Source: Planctomycetaceae bacterium
Lineage (GTDB): Bacteria; Planctomycetota; Planctomycetia; Planctomycetales; Planctomycetaceae
Direction of reading: 5' to 3'
NCBI GenBank assembly: GCA_020426325.1
Contig: JAGQQG010000057.1
Coordinates: forward strand, 1-36,478
DNA: 36,478 bases
This document shows positions 1 to 9,075 of the stretch, one piece after another. Within the stretch, counting starts at the first letter, position 1; each line of letters opens with the position of its first letter. Both the position numbers and the translations under genes were made by a program. Under the pieces are notes generated by a model. It did not search any database. It saw only the letters and a program-made list of their open reading frames with translations, and was not told where the DNA came from.

Positions 1-523
1 TGCCATCGCAGTAGGAGCATGCCCCATCACAGTCATCTGCACTGAGGAATGGAGCACATCCGTCACAGGCATTGTCGATCGGTGCGCACGAATCGTAATC
101 GGCACAGGATGGGACACAGGTGTCACATCCCAGAGCAGTTGGAGCGGCACAGGCTGTATCGCATGTCGGAGCTGCGCAGACGGGAGCCGCACAAACCGGG
201 GCAGTCGTCACGGGACAGGCGGCACACCCATCGCATGACTCATACGAATCACAGCCGATCTCGTCACACGCCGAAGCCGTGGCGGGTTCATCATAGGCCG
301 AGATCAGCCGAAGGAGTGCTCTGCTCGTTTGAGCGTTGCGGCGGCGGAGGTCGGACTGGCCGCGGATCACGACATGTCCTTCATCACTTACGGAAGCAGC
401 GCCGGGTGCCGCTCCGAGTCGGACGACACCAGCGTCCTCTGCATTTGCGCGACCGACGAGCGTCATCGTCGAGAGCGCGGCCAGCAAAGTGCAGGCCTTC
501 AGGTTATATCGACAAGTCTTCAT
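1..523 (-). CDS. Cys-rich secreted protein, partial (C-terminus outside window)
   Basis: The minus-strand frame is open from an ATG at 521-523 through the window edge, 174 codons with no stop. The first 28 residues form a signal peptide (MKTCRYNLKACTLLAALSTM, then a stretch ending in RANA before ED), so export is likely. Residues 29 to about 80 are Cys-free and contain a basic DLRRRNAQ segment. From about residue 82 on, the protein has 18 cysteines in roughly 95 residues, in short repeats such as CDGCA, VCAAP and CDTC. Such spacing could give a disulfide-rich wall protein or a metal-binding protein. Planctomycete cell walls are known to contain Cys-rich proteins, so a wall role is an inference only. 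I recognise no named family. Gene 624-1040 lies upstream on the same strand, 100 bases away. Confidence 0.72.
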   Translation of the reverse strand, partial: MKTCRYNLKACTLLAALSTMTLVGRANAEDAGVVRLGAAPGAASVSDEGHVVIRGQSDLRRRNAQTSRALLRLISAYDEPATASACDEIGCDSYESCDGCAACPVTTAPVCAAPVCAAPTCDTACAAPTALGCDTCVPSCADYDSCAPIDNACDGCAPFLSADDCDGACSYCDG

Positions 524-623
524 GACATTAGTCCTGGATCTGATTTGGAAAATCGACAGCTTGATGGAGTCACATGCCTCATGACGTTTGCGGGATCGTC
601 ATGAGCAGTTACGGTTTCCGCCG

Positions 624-1040
624 TCAGTGAGAGACCGGCGGATGGAAGCTCGAGAACAGGCGAAAGTGATCGTGATAACGCACTTTCACATGAGTTCCCT
701 GGAGCTTCCAGTTTTCGTGCTGTCGGACACCGAACGGGGTCACAACCCAGTGTCCATCCACTCGGTAGTAGAACGGGCCGTACATCGCGTGATACTCATG
801 CGGGTAGAGCATCTCATGCGGTGCCAAAGCCTGGTTCGTGACGATCGTCCCCCCCGCATACGACGGCACGTGCTGAACCGGTGACGGATACAGCGGTGCA
901 TTGAGCACGGGGTACTGGTTCGATCCCTGGGCTCCGCCCGAAGCGGCTCCCCCTCCATTGGACGGCCCCTGAGCAAACAGACTCGAGGCAGTCATGCCGA
1001 CGCAGAATACGGCGGCGAATCCCAATCGTTTCGACAACAT
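624..1040 (-). CDS. small secreted protein of unknown function
   Basis: This is a 138-residue protein from the ATG at 1038-1040. The start is fixed by a strong AAGGAGG ribosome-binding site about 6 bases upstream; the open frame continues further upstream but has no comparable site. Residues 1-23 are a Sec signal peptide ending in SLFAQ. A Gly/Ser/Asn-rich linker follows (about residues 25-42). The C-terminal half is rich in Tyr, His and Pro, with PHEYHAMYGPFYYRVDGHWV and a basic/His tail (VKVRYHDHFRLF). The pattern suggests a small periplasmic or surface protein. I recognise no catalytic motif and cannot assign a function. It lies upstream of the Cys-rich gene on the same strand and could be co-transcribed with it. 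Confidence 0.75.
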   Translation of the reverse strand: MLSKRLGFAAVFCVGMTASSLFAQGPSNGGGAASGGAQGSNQYPVLNAPLYPSPVQHVPSYAGGTIVTNQALAPHEMLYPHEYHAMYGPFYYRVDGHWVVTPFGVRQHENWKLQGTHVKVRYHDHFRLFSSFHPPVSH

Positions 1041-1560
1041 GGCAACCCTCCTTGTCGTGTTGTCTGGTAATGACGTCCGGAAGCCCCCCGGGATTCCGCC
1101 GACGTGAGACCGTCGCCTCGTGCTATCGAGGGCGGTCAGATCCGTTGGACACTCAACCCTGAGAGCACAACGGGACATGATCACTAAATGATTCGGCTTG
1201 GACCGATCGTGCCGTCAAGTCATTCTGTGTCCGTCATCCGGATTTGATGAATATTCACAAGTCCAATGGATTTCAGGGGGTTACGGCGACCATACAACCG
1301 TGAAGATCGCTAGGATGACTACAATCACTCAAGTTTGCGCAGCCCGAAAAATCGCTACAATGTGCAGCCTTCACTCCCGTAGATTCCCTCCGGTAGGCAT
1401 CATTGCACTACACCAGTGTGGCACGACGCTCCGCGTCGTGACGGCACGGTGCCGTTCCATTCGGGATAGTGCAAATGAGGGGATCATGGAAAAGATTTCC
1501 GCCGAGGCAGGTCGAAACAGTTAGTCGCGGTAAGGTTCATTCAACGTCCGGAGAACACGC
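1041..1560. other. 520-base intergenic region between divergent genes
   Basis: This stretch separates a minus-strand secreted protein gene from the plus-strand topoisomerase pair and must hold both promoters. The short open frames here lack ribosome-binding sites and family features, so I call none. The recognisable structures are two adjacent GC-rich hairpins at 1422-1455 (separate entry) and a GGAG at 1550-1553 that sets the TTG start of the gyrA-like gene. I see no convincing sigma-70 promoter by eye. Confidence 0.5.
1422..1455 (+). promoter_or_regulatory. two tandem GC-rich hairpins in the leader of the gyrA-like gene
   Basis: CACGACGC (1422-1429) pairs perfectly with GCGTCGTG (1433-1440) across a TCC loop. 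Directly after it, ACGGCAC (1441-1447) pairs with GTGCCGT (1449-1455) around one base. Neither is followed by a T-run, so an ordinary intrinsic terminator is unlikely. They lie about 105 bases before the TTG start. They could be leader RNA structures, a protein-binding site, or a repeated extragenic palindrome. Function is unknown. Confidence 0.4.
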
Positions 1561-3996
1561 TTGGCTGCCCGAAAGAGATTTTCACGGAGAGTCACCAAAG
1601 ACGGACAGTCAGCGGGTGAAACGAAACAGCAAAGCGAGGACGTGGGGGTCCGCTTCGTCTCCCTCAGCGATGAGACACGTCGCCGATACCTCAACTACGC
1701 GATGTCCGTCATCACCTCTCGGGCACTGCCCGATGTGCGTGACGGCCTGAAGCCAGTTCAGCGTCGCATTCTGTACGCGATGTACAACGACCTGCGGCTG
1801 ACTGCGGACGCCAAGTATCGCAAGTGTGCCAAGATCACCGGCGACACGACCGGCAATTACCATCCTCATAGCCCGGAAGCCGTCTACGACACGCTCGTGC
1901 GGATGGCACAGGATTTCACGTTCCGCATGCCCCTTGTGGACGGGCAGGGCAACTTCGGTTCAGTCATTGGACTCCCCTGTGCGGCTGAAAGATACACCGA
2001 AGCCAGGTGTACCCGCATCACCGAGCAGTTGATGCAGGAGCTGCGTTACAAGACCGTCGAGATGCGACCAAACTACGACGGAGTGCGAGAAGAGCCCGTC
2101 GTCCTTCCCGCTCGGTTTCCGAATCTGCTCGTCAACGGGACGCAAGGCATCGCCGTGGGCATGGCGACCAGCATTCCTCCCCACAACCTGGGTGAGGTGA
2201 TCAGAGCCTGCATTCATCTGATTCAGAATAACGGTGCGACCGTTGCCCAGTTGATGAAGTACATCAAAGGTCCCGACTATCCGCTCGGAGGACGCATCGT
2301 CACCGATCGCCGCGAGTTGACGACGGTTTACAAGGAAGGCCGCGGGACGATCAAGACACGTGCTGAGTGGCGGCTTGACAAGGAAAAGAAAAAGCAGGCC
2401 GCTCACCGCGTCATCATCACGAACGTGCCTTATGGGGTGGAAACCGGCACTTTGCTCACGGCCATCGGCGAAATCGCTGAGTCGCGAAAGCTGCCGCAAC
2501 TGCTCGCCGCCAACGACGAGTCCGACCTCAAGCACGGAATGCGGATTGTGCTCGACCTCAAGCCGGGAACCAATCCGGAGTTGGTGATGGCCTATCTCTA
2601 CAAGCACACGGCCCTTGAACAGAACTTCTCCTACAACGCAACCGCCCTGGTCCCCGATGAACAAGGGGCACTCGTGCCTCGCCGTCTCGACCTTGTCGAG
2701 ATCCTCCGCTACTTCCTCGAATTCCGGTTGGAAACCGTCCGTCGTCGGTTCCAGTATCAACTTGAGCAACTGGAGAAGCGGATCCACATCCTGGAGGGGT
2801 TCGCGATCATCTTCAAAGGGCTCGACAAGGCCCTGAAGCTCATCCGCGAAAGTGCGGGCAAACAGGATGCTGCCGAGAAACTGCTCAAAGAGTTCAAGCA
2901 TCTCGATGCGATTCAGGTGGACGCGATTCTGGAACTCGCCCTGTACCGCATCTCATCACTCGAAATCGATCGCATCCTCGCTGAGTTGAAGGACAAGCAG
3001 GCCCAGGCAGACGAGATTCGCACGATCCTCGCCTCGGAACGCCGACTGTGGACGGTCGTCAAAAACGAATTGCAGGAGATCGAGAACGAGTTCGGCGACA
3101 AACGACGCACGACGCTCGGTTCATCCGACGACATCAACGAGTTCGATCCGCAAGCCTACATCGTCAAGGAAAACACTAACGTCGTCGCCACTCGCGAAGG
3201 TTGGATCAAACGTGTTCAGAAAATCTCCTCGATCGACAAGCTCCGCGTCCGTGATGGAGACGAAGTCCTCGCGGTCGTCCCCACCAGCACGCTTGCGAAT
3301 GTGATCATTTTCGCCAGTGACGGCACAGCCTATACGCTCCCGGTGGATCAAATCCCCTCGTCCTCAGGACACGGCGAACCGCTCTCTAAGCATGTGAAGC
3401 TCAAGGACGGCGCGAGCATCATCGCAGCGATCTCCACCGATCCCCGCTTTACTCCTGAAGATCGAATCGAATGGGAGGAATTCCCGCCCACTCCGTATAT
3501 CTTCATCGCCACCGCTCACGGGCAAGTCATGCGGTTGTCACTCAGCCTGTTCCGCGAACCATCCACAAGGAATGGTCGCCGTTACTGCCGCCTGCGTCCC
3601 GATGACTCTGTCGTCCACGTCGAGATCATGCGAGAACGCGATCAAGGTGAGAAGGGATACCCCGGGGACAGCGTGTTCCTGATGAGCCGCAAGGCCCGAC
3701 TGATTCACTTCGATGTGGCTGAGGCCCAGGTTCTCTCCGCAGCGGGGAAAGGGGTTCGCGGGCTTAAACTCGAAAAAGGGGACGAAGTGCTCGGTGCTCA
3801 ACGGCTGACACGTCCCTCGGACTGTCTCCGGGCTGAGAACGAGAACGGCAAGATCCTCAGCTTCGGGCAGATGAAGTACAACCTCACCAGCCGCGGCGGC
3901 AAGGGCGTGAAGACAAGTCACCGCACGGACATCAAACGAGTTGTTCGCTCAGAGATCGAGTTGGTCGACTGGTCAGTGCTGGGTGATGAGAATTGA
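1561..3996 (+). CDS. type IIA topoisomerase A subunit (GyrA/ParC-like), divergent DNA-gate residues
   Basis: This 811-residue protein carries the full GyrA/ParC architecture. Its breakage-reunion domain starts near residue 42 ([20 protein letters not shown]) and holds the catalytic Tyr145 in AAERYTEA. A coiled-coil arm follows, then a C-terminal beta-propeller domain (about 500-811). It should cut and rejoin DNA as the A2 part of an A2B2 enzyme with the product of the next gene. The start is TTG, supported by GGAG seven bases upstream; the next in-frame Met (residue 48) would cut into the core. Oddities: the helix that reads HPHGDSAVYD in E. coli GyrA reads [10 protein letters not shown] (residues 101-110), and the usual DGD before the active site is IGL. 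No canonical GyrA box (QRRGGKG-type) is seen at the start of the C-terminal domain; a TSRGGKG sequence sits near the C-terminus. It could be a second gyrase or a topoisomerase IV; sequence alone does not decide. Confidence 0.93.
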   Translation: MAARKRFSRRVTKDGQSAGETKQQSEDVGVRFVSLSDETRRRYLNYAMSVITSRALPDVRDGLKPVQRRILYAMYNDLRLTADAKYRKCAKITGDTTGNYHPHSPEAVYDTLVRMAQDFTFRMPLVDGQGNFGSVIGLPCAAERYTEARCTRITEQLMQELRYKTVEMRPNYDGVREEPVVLPARFPNLLVNGTQGIAVGMATSIPPHNLGEVIRACIHLIQNNGATVAQLMKYIKGPDYPLGGRIVTDRRELTTVYKEGRGTIKTRAEWRLDKEKKKQAAHRVIITNVPYGVETGTLLTAIGEIAESRKLPQLLAANDESDLKHGMRIVLDLKPGTNPELVMAYLYKHTALEQNFSYNATALVPDEQGALVPRRLDLVEILRYFLEFRLETVRRRFQYQLEQLEKRIHILEGFAIIFKGLDKALKLIRESAGKQDAAEKLLKEFKHLDAIQVDAILELALYRISSLEIDRILAELKDKQAQADEIRTILASERRLWTVVKNELQEIENEFGDKRRTTLGSSDDINEFDPQAYIVKENTNVVATREGWIKRVQKISSIDKLRVRDGDEVLAVVPTSTLANVIIFASDGTAYTLPVDQIPSSSGHGEPLSKHVKLKDGASIIAAISTDPRFTPEDRIEWEEFPPTPYIFIATAHGQVMRLSLSLFREPSTRNGRRYCRLRPDDSVVHVEIMRERDQGEKGYPGDSVFLMSRKARLIHFDVAEAQVLSAAGKGVRGLKLEKGDEVLGAQRLTRPSDCLRAENENGKILSFGQMKYNLTSRGGKGVKTSHRTDIKRVVRSEIELVDWSVLGDEN

Positions 3997-4005
3997 CGGA
4001 ACAAC

Positions 4006-5940
4006 ATGGCAACAGCAGCTAAAGACAAGACATCTTCCTCAAAGTATGCGGCGGCGGATATTGAAGTCCTCGAAGGACTCGATCCGGTCCGTCGTCGGCC
4101 GTCGATGTACATCGGGGGGGTCGATACGCGAGGATTGCATCACCTCGTGTGGGAAATCGTGGATAACTCCGTCGACGAGTTTCTCGCGGGCGAGGCAGAC
4201 ACGATCAAAGTCACTCTGCACAAGGATGGCTCGTCGATTACGGTCGAGGACAACGGACGCGGGATTCCGGTCGATACGCACAAAAAGCTCAAAAAGTCGG
4301 CTCTCGAAGTCATCCTCACGACGCTTCACGCGGGTGGCAAGTTCTCCAACAAGAACTACGCACGCAGTGGCGGACTGCACGGCGTCGGTTCCTCGGTCGT
4401 CAATGCACTGTCGAGCGAGATGGTAGCGACCGTGCATCGTGACGGGCACGAATGGATTCAGCGATTCAAACGCGGCAAGCCAACAACTCCTGTCAAAAAG
4501 GTGCGTCCCTTTCGAGGGCATGGCACGAGCATCTACTTCCGTCCCGATGATGATATCTTCCGCAGGGTCCACTTCCACTCGGACACCATCCGTCAACACC
4601 TCGAAGACATCTCTTACATCCATGCGGGCCTGAAGATCACCTTCGTCGACGAAGTCCACAACGAGAAGTACGAACTGAGCCATCCGGACGGCATCAACGC
4701 CTATCTGGAGAAACTGATCAAGGATGAGAACAAGAAGCCCATCCATGACTCCAAATTCGCCACGGAAAAGGATGACAAAGCGGTGCGTGTTGAGGTGGTC
4801 CTCAAGTGGACCGAGTCGACGGATGAGCATGTGCGCAGCTATGTGAACGGCATCCGCACACGGGCCGGAGGCACACACGAAAGCGGGCTGCGCGGCGGAG
4901 TCGCCCGTGCTGTCAAGAATTATATGGACGTTCACGACATCAAACACAAGGGGCTGTCGATCACGCCTGACGACATTCGGGAAGGGATGCTGGCGATCCT
5001 CTCGGTCTTTCATCCGGACCCGATGTTCCAGGGGCAGACGAAGGACAAGCTCAATAATCCGGAAGTCACGTCAGTCGTGGAGGGGCTGGTTCGTCCCGCG
5101 TTGGAAACATGGCTGAACAACAATCCGTCGATCGCAGATGCTGTCATCGGTCGCATCGTTCTCGCTGCCCGCGCTCGACAGGCGAGCCGCGATGCCGCCA
5201 GTCAGGTGCGGCGAAAGACGCCCGGATCACGTCAGTCGAACCTTCCCGGCAAGCTGCTCGACTGCCGATCCAATAAACCGTCGGAGTCCGAGCTGTTCAT
5301 TGTGGAAGGCGACTCCGCAGGCGGCACCGCAGCAGCCGGTCGCGACTCGCTCACTCAGGCCGTGCTCCCCTTGAGGGGCAAGATCCTCAACACCGAAACC
5401 CTCGGCCTCAACAAGATCCTGCAGAACAATGAGATTAAGGACCTCGTGCAGGCACTCGGTGCGGGGGTCGGACCGAATTTCGATCCCCATCTCGTTCGCT
5501 ATCACCGCATCATCCTGCTGATGGATGCCGACAGCGACGGCTATCACATTTCAACACTTCTATTGACGTTCTTCTTCCGGCAGATGCGCGAACTCATTCA
5601 GCAGGGCCGTCTGTACCTTGCTCAACCGCCCTTGTACCGCATCACAGCCGGCAAAGAAAGTTGGTACGCCCGCGATGACCGGGATCGCGACGAGATCCTG
5701 GCCTCGCTCCCAGCGAATCGCAATCCGGACATCCAACGCTTCAAAGGTCTCGGCGAGATGAATGCAACTCAGCTCAAAGAGACGACACTCGATCCCAAGA
5801 CTCGTACCCTGCTGCGTGTGGACGTCGACAGCGTCGTGACGGCTGACGAAACGTTCGCTCAACTCCTGGGGAAGGATGCCTCCGAACGGTATCGGATCAT
5901 CATGGATGAGGCGAGCGAGGTTGACGATCTGGACGTGTAA
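4006..5940 (+). CDS. type IIA topoisomerase B subunit (GyrB/ParE-like)
   Basis: This 644-residue ATPase subunit follows the A subunit by 9 bases, a clear operon. The GHKL ATPase domain has catalytic Glu50 and Asn54 (WEIVDNSVDE), DNGRGIPV at about 82-89, and the lid GGLHGVGSS (122-130). The transducer domain has QTKDKLNN (344-351). The TOPRIM domain has Glu434 in IVEGDSAGG and the metal triad D507/D509/D511 in MDADSDGYHI. It ends with QRFKGLGEMN and a short tail. Length fits the class without the large proteobacterial GyrB insert. Departures from canonical gyrase: AAAGRDS replaces the usual KQGRDR after EGDSAGG, and DADSDGYHI replaces DADVDGSHI. The A-before-B gene order is the reverse of many gyrase operons. 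All catalytic residues are present, so I expect an active enzyme. Confidence 0.94.
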   Translation: MATAAKDKTSSSKYAAADIEVLEGLDPVRRRPSMYIGGVDTRGLHHLVWEIVDNSVDEFLAGEADTIKVTLHKDGSSITVEDNGRGIPVDTHKKLKKSALEVILTTLHAGGKFSNKNYARSGGLHGVGSSVVNALSSEMVATVHRDGHEWIQRFKRGKPTTPVKKVRPFRGHGTSIYFRPDDDIFRRVHFHSDTIRQHLEDISYIHAGLKITFVDEVHNEKYELSHPDGINAYLEKLIKDENKKPIHDSKFATEKDDKAVRVEVVLKWTESTDEHVRSYVNGIRTRAGGTHESGLRGGVARAVKNYMDVHDIKHKGLSITPDDIREGMLAILSVFHPDPMFQGQTKDKLNNPEVTSVVEGLVRPALETWLNNNPSIADAVIGRIVLAARARQASRDAASQVRRKTPGSRQSNLPGKLLDCRSNKPSESELFIVEGDSAGGTAAAGRDSLTQAVLPLRGKILNTETLGLNKILQNNEIKDLVQALGAGVGPNFDPHLVRYHRIILLMDADSDGYHISTLLLTFFFRQMRELIQQGRLYLAQPPLYRITAGKESWYARDDRDRDEILASLPANRNPDIQRFKGLGEMNATQLKETTLDPKTRTLLRVDVDSVVTADETFAQLLGKDASERYRIIMDEASEVDDLDV

Positions 5941-6001
5941 CTGGATTCGCCAGATCCAGCATTGCTGCGTCTTGTTTACGTCTGAACTCTGGCGAGTTCA
6001 G
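5941..6001 (+). terminator. two small hairpins after the topoisomerase operon
   Basis: CTGGAT (5941-5946) pairs with ATCCAG (5954-5959). Then CTGAACTC (5982-5989) pairs perfectly with GAGTTCAG (5994-6001) around TGGC. Both lie between the converging topoisomerase operon and the next minus-strand gene, where termination is needed. The usual T-run is missing on either strand, so terminator function is uncertain. Confidence 0.35.
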
Positions 6002-7666
6002 CTACACATCTGGTCCCCGCGCACTCGTTTTTTTGGACGGGAAGTGAGGCGACGTGTGCACGCCGGAATCCTCCAATTGATCGGTCAGAGAGTCACCGTC
6101 CAGTTCGAGCGGCCTGAGCGTGGACTCCGCTGTCCCGACGCACCCGACCCCGAGCATCGCCAGCAAACCGGCTCCGATGATGATCAGCTTCAGCTCGTTA
6201 TCAGGCAGCCGGACCAATGGTAATGACGCCCAGAGTGCGGTGAGCGGAAGCACGATCCACAACGCGAATCGGGCGACACGATTCGAAACGAGCACCTCAA
6301 TCGTCGCATCATCGACAATCTCGACCAGCATCCGCATGCCCTGCCGTCGGGCCGCGATGAGTGCCGCCAAAGTCTGCCACAGCGCAGCCGCCAGACAGAC
6401 GAGCACGGCCATCGGGAACCGACGCGTCGAGAAGCTGAAGCCGAACAGCGACAGGCTACGATACGCCTGTGTCAGTCCGTCACTTGCCAGTCCGGTGGCG
6501 TCCTCCAGAAGCATGTGTCCATAGGTACGGCGAAGATATGCCATCCGCTCCGGATCCCGCCCCAAAGCGAGCAGTGCGTGATTTGCCGGCCGGCCGGGAT
6601 CGGTTAACTCGAGCAGAGAAGCTGCCGTCATCGTTGAGGTCTCCACGGGCACGCTCACGAGCCGGCTGCGATCACGAAACGCATCCTGATCCTGTTGCTG
6701 CACCATTCCGTAATCATCCGACAAACTCTGCTCGTAATGGATGTCGATCTGATCCCCAATCAGCAGGCCGCTGACGAACACCAGATCGTCTCGCCTCTGT
6801 CGCATCCTTGACTCCGGCCGATCATAGGCGCGAGGCGAACCGGGTCCCGGTTCATCGTCAAACGCATACGGCAGATCGGGAGAGATGCCCGGAGCAGGAA
6901 CTCCATAGCCCGAATCATCCGGAGACGGAATAGCGTCCCCTCCAGGGTCACCGTAGTACGGGACCTCAGTTGTTTGAATGTCGTCATGCTCATCCCTTCC
7001 CGGAGATTCGGGCATGTCATGCAGCTCGAAAACAATACTCGGTTCATCACGGATGAACGACTTCGACGCTAGTGTCGAAGCCGAGACATGAGTCGCGTAC
7101 GCAATCTGCCGATCGGCGGACAGCTGTTCGAGTTCGTCGAGCAGATGCGCAACAGTGACCACGATCCGATCACGAGGCTCATCAAGGTCATATCCACGAT
7201 CGTCATACTGTCCGTCATCGTTCGCGGGTGATGGCCAGAAAGGCGCTTCCTCATTTGCATCATGTGACCGTTCTGGAAGGTCGAGCACTCGTACGACGCG
7301 GAATGGTGTGGCTCCGATTCTCGGAGCAGACCCTTTGCCGCTGAACCGGCTCATCTGTTCCGGATCGATTCCCCGATTCTGAAGCCATTGGACAAACTCG
7401 GTCCTCACCGCCACCCGGGCCGCATTCTCCTCAGGACGGTTCCGGGTGATCCAGGTCAAGGTGTTCTCGAACATCGGACCGGGTAGCCGCTGCATCTCCT
7501 CAGCGGATTCCATCTGCTCGATCGTCCCGATCACCTTCAGATCGTGCACATCGCTTCGCAGGTCAAGCGAATCCTGCTTCTGCAGCCATGCAACGACCGA
7601 CAGCAGCCAGACAAAGACAATCGTGCGTGCGAACACAACGATCCGGCGTCCCAGTTTCTTCTGCAT
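6002..7666 (-). CDS. membrane protein of unknown function, periplasmic middle domain
   Basis: This is a 554-residue protein. I chose the ATG at 7664-7666 because GGAAAGGA lies about 8 bases upstream; the open frame extends 15 codons further without a better site. One TM helix lies near the N-terminus (about residues 10-27, IVVFARTIVFVWLLSVVAWL). A long soluble region follows, probably periplasmic, with an acidic low-complexity stretch rich in Asp, Pro, Gly and Tyr (about residues 210-310). Three closely spaced TM helices (about 425-520) and a short polar tail complete it. The middle holds no catalytic motif I recognise. It converges on the topoisomerase operon and lies 81 bases downstream of the CNT transporter gene on the same strand. 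Function unknown. Confidence 0.75.
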   Translation of the reverse strand: MQKKLGRRIVVFARTIVFVWLLSVVAWLQKQDSLDLRSDVHDLKVIGTIEQMESAEEMQRLPGPMFENTLTWITRNRPEENAARVAVRTEFVQWLQNRGIDPEQMSRFSGKGSAPRIGATPFRVVRVLDLPERSHDANEEAPFWPSPANDDGQYDDRGYDLDEPRDRIVVTVAHLLDELEQLSADRQIAYATHVSASTLASKSFIRDEPSIVFELHDMPESPGRDEHDDIQTTEVPYYGDPGGDAIPSPDDSGYGVPAPGISPDLPYAFDDEPGPGSPRAYDRPESRMRQRRDDLVFVSGLLIGDQIDIHYEQSLSDDYGMVQQQDQDAFRDRSRLVSVPVETSTMTAASLLELTDPGRPANHALLALGRDPERMAYLRRTYGHMLLEDATGLASDGLTQAYRSLSLFGFSFSTRRFPMAVLVCLAAALWQTLAALIAARRQGMRMLVEIVDDATIEVLVSNRVARFALWIVLPLTALWASLPLVRLPDNELKLIIIGAGLLAMLGVGCVGTAESTLRPLELDGDSLTDQLEDSGVHTSPHFPSKKTSARGPDV

Positions 7667-7747
7667 CCCGGCATCCTTTCCTGCTGGAGACGGGGAGATT
7701 CTAGACCACACCGTCGGATGCGCGAACGTCGTTTCTGTGCTTACCAG

Positions 7748-8974
7748 TCAGATGAGCACGCCGGCGACGCAGGCGGTCATACAGCAGGCGAGTGTGCCGC
7801 CGAGCATGGCTCTGAAGCCTAGGCGAGCCAGATCGGCCCTGCGACCAGGTGCGATGCCGCCGATGCCTCCAATCTGGATGCCAATCGAGCCGAAATTGGC
7901 GAACCCGGAAAGTGCATACGTCATGATCACCCGCGATCGCTCAGAGAGTTGAACCGTCGACTCCGGCTGCATCCATTCGCTGAACTTCAGATAGGCCACA
8001 AACTCGGTCGCCATCATCTTAAGGCCCAGCAGTTCACCGGCAGCGAAACAGTCCTTGGACTCGATGCCCATCGTCCATGCGAGCGGAGCGAAGGCGTAGC
8101 CGAGAAGTTTGGCGATCGTCCACTCCTGGCCGAACCAGTGGCCCACCCAGCCGATGATCGCGTCCCCCATGGCGATGAGAGCGAGGAAGGCGATCAGCAT
8201 CGCGGCCACGTTGATGGCAAGTTTCATCCCGTCGGTGGCCCCGGCCGCTGCCGCTTCGACGATGTTGGTCGTCGTCTTCTCAACCTCCACCTCGACATGT
8301 CCCAGCGTCTTGGGTTCTTCGACCTCCGGCTGCATGACCTTGGCAATGAGCAAGGCGGCCGGTGCCGAGATGACTGAGGCCGTCATCAGGTGTCCCGCAT
8401 CGATCCCCATGCCCACATACGCGGCGAGGACGCCCCCAGCAATGGTGGCGAATCCTCCGACCATCACGGCCATCAACTCGGATTGGGTCATACTGTCGAC
8501 ATACGGTCGCACCACGAGCGGTGCTTCTGTCTGTCCGACAAAGATATTCGCAGCAGCGGAGAGGCTCTCCGCTCCACTCGTTCCCAATACGTACTGCATA
8601 ATGTGCGCAAAGAACGAAACGACCTTCTGAATGATCCCCAGGTGATAGAGAATCGACATCAGCGAACTAAAGAACACGATCGTCGGCAAGACTTTGAATG
8701 CGAAGAAGTGTTCTGCATAGTTCGTTCCGAAGACGAACTCCGCCCCGACGTCGACATAGTTGAGCAGCCCGGTGAAGAAATCCCCCATCGCCTGAAAGAT
8801 CACCTCGCCGATGCTCGTCTTGAGAATGAACAAGGCGAATCCCAACTGCAGCAACAGGCCACCGATCACGATTCGCAGGCTGATCTTTTTGCGGTTGCTG
8901 CTCATCAGCCAGGCGAGGAACACCATCACAAACAGGCCGCAGAAGCTGGTCAAGCGTGGAGCGAGGTGTTCCAT
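7748..8974 (-). CDS. CNT-family (NupC-type) nucleoside transporter
   Basis: This is a 408-residue, highly hydrophobic protein with hallmark concentrative nucleoside transporter segments: IVFFSSLMSILYHLGIIQKV, GAESLSAAANIFVGQTEAPL, and near the C-terminus YALSGFANFGSIGIQIGG. The family imports nucleosides across the inner membrane using an ion gradient (H+ or Na+); which ion cannot be read by eye. The start at 8972-8974 gives the usual short N-terminus before the first helix (CGLFVMVFLAWLMSSNR). Upstream ATG (9017-9019) and TTG (9029-9031) codons are alternatives, but the ATG has GGAG only two bases away, too close. A longer than usual Glu/Val-rich cytoplasmic loop (VEEPKTLGHVEVEVEK) lies mid-protein. 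It is divergent from the AI-2E-like gene. Confidence 0.92.
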   Translation of the reverse strand: MEHLAPRLTSFCGLFVMVFLAWLMSSNRKKISLRIVIGGLLLQLGFALFILKTSIGEVIFQAMGDFFTGLLNYVDVGAEFVFGTNYAEHFFAFKVLPTIVFFSSLMSILYHLGIIQKVVSFFAHIMQYVLGTSGAESLSAAANIFVGQTEAPLVVRPYVDSMTQSELMAVMVGGFATIAGGVLAAYVGMGIDAGHLMTASVISAPAALLIAKVMQPEVEEPKTLGHVEVEVEKTTTNIVEAAAAGATDGMKLAINVAAMLIAFLALIAMGDAIIGWVGHWFGQEWTIAKLLGYAFAPLAWTMGIESKDCFAAGELLGLKMMATEFVAYLKFSEWMQPESTVQLSERSRVIMTYALSGFANFGSIGIQIGGIGGIAPGRRADLARLGFRAMLGGTLACCMTACVAGVLI

Positions 8975-9075
8975 GATGTGCGGCTGTTCCCGAAAGTGTC
9001 GTGATCCGAGCGGTCCCATTCTCCGTTGCAAACGTTACACTGGCGTCCGTCGAGAATCCATCCGTCGAGAAGTTT

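Noticed and set aside
1960-2901. Long open frame on the minus strand across the GyrA-like gene
   Set aside because: It is the antisense shadow of a strong coding gene; the translation has no domain features.
4039-5013. Long minus-strand frame across the GyrB-like gene
   Set aside because: Antisense shadow of the GyrB coding sequence; no ribosome-binding site or family motif.
9001-9075. Upstream GTG start for the AI-2E family gene
   Set aside because: It adds 25 residues without a ribosome-binding site, and the ATG at 9076 has GAGAAG just before it and leads directly into the first helix.
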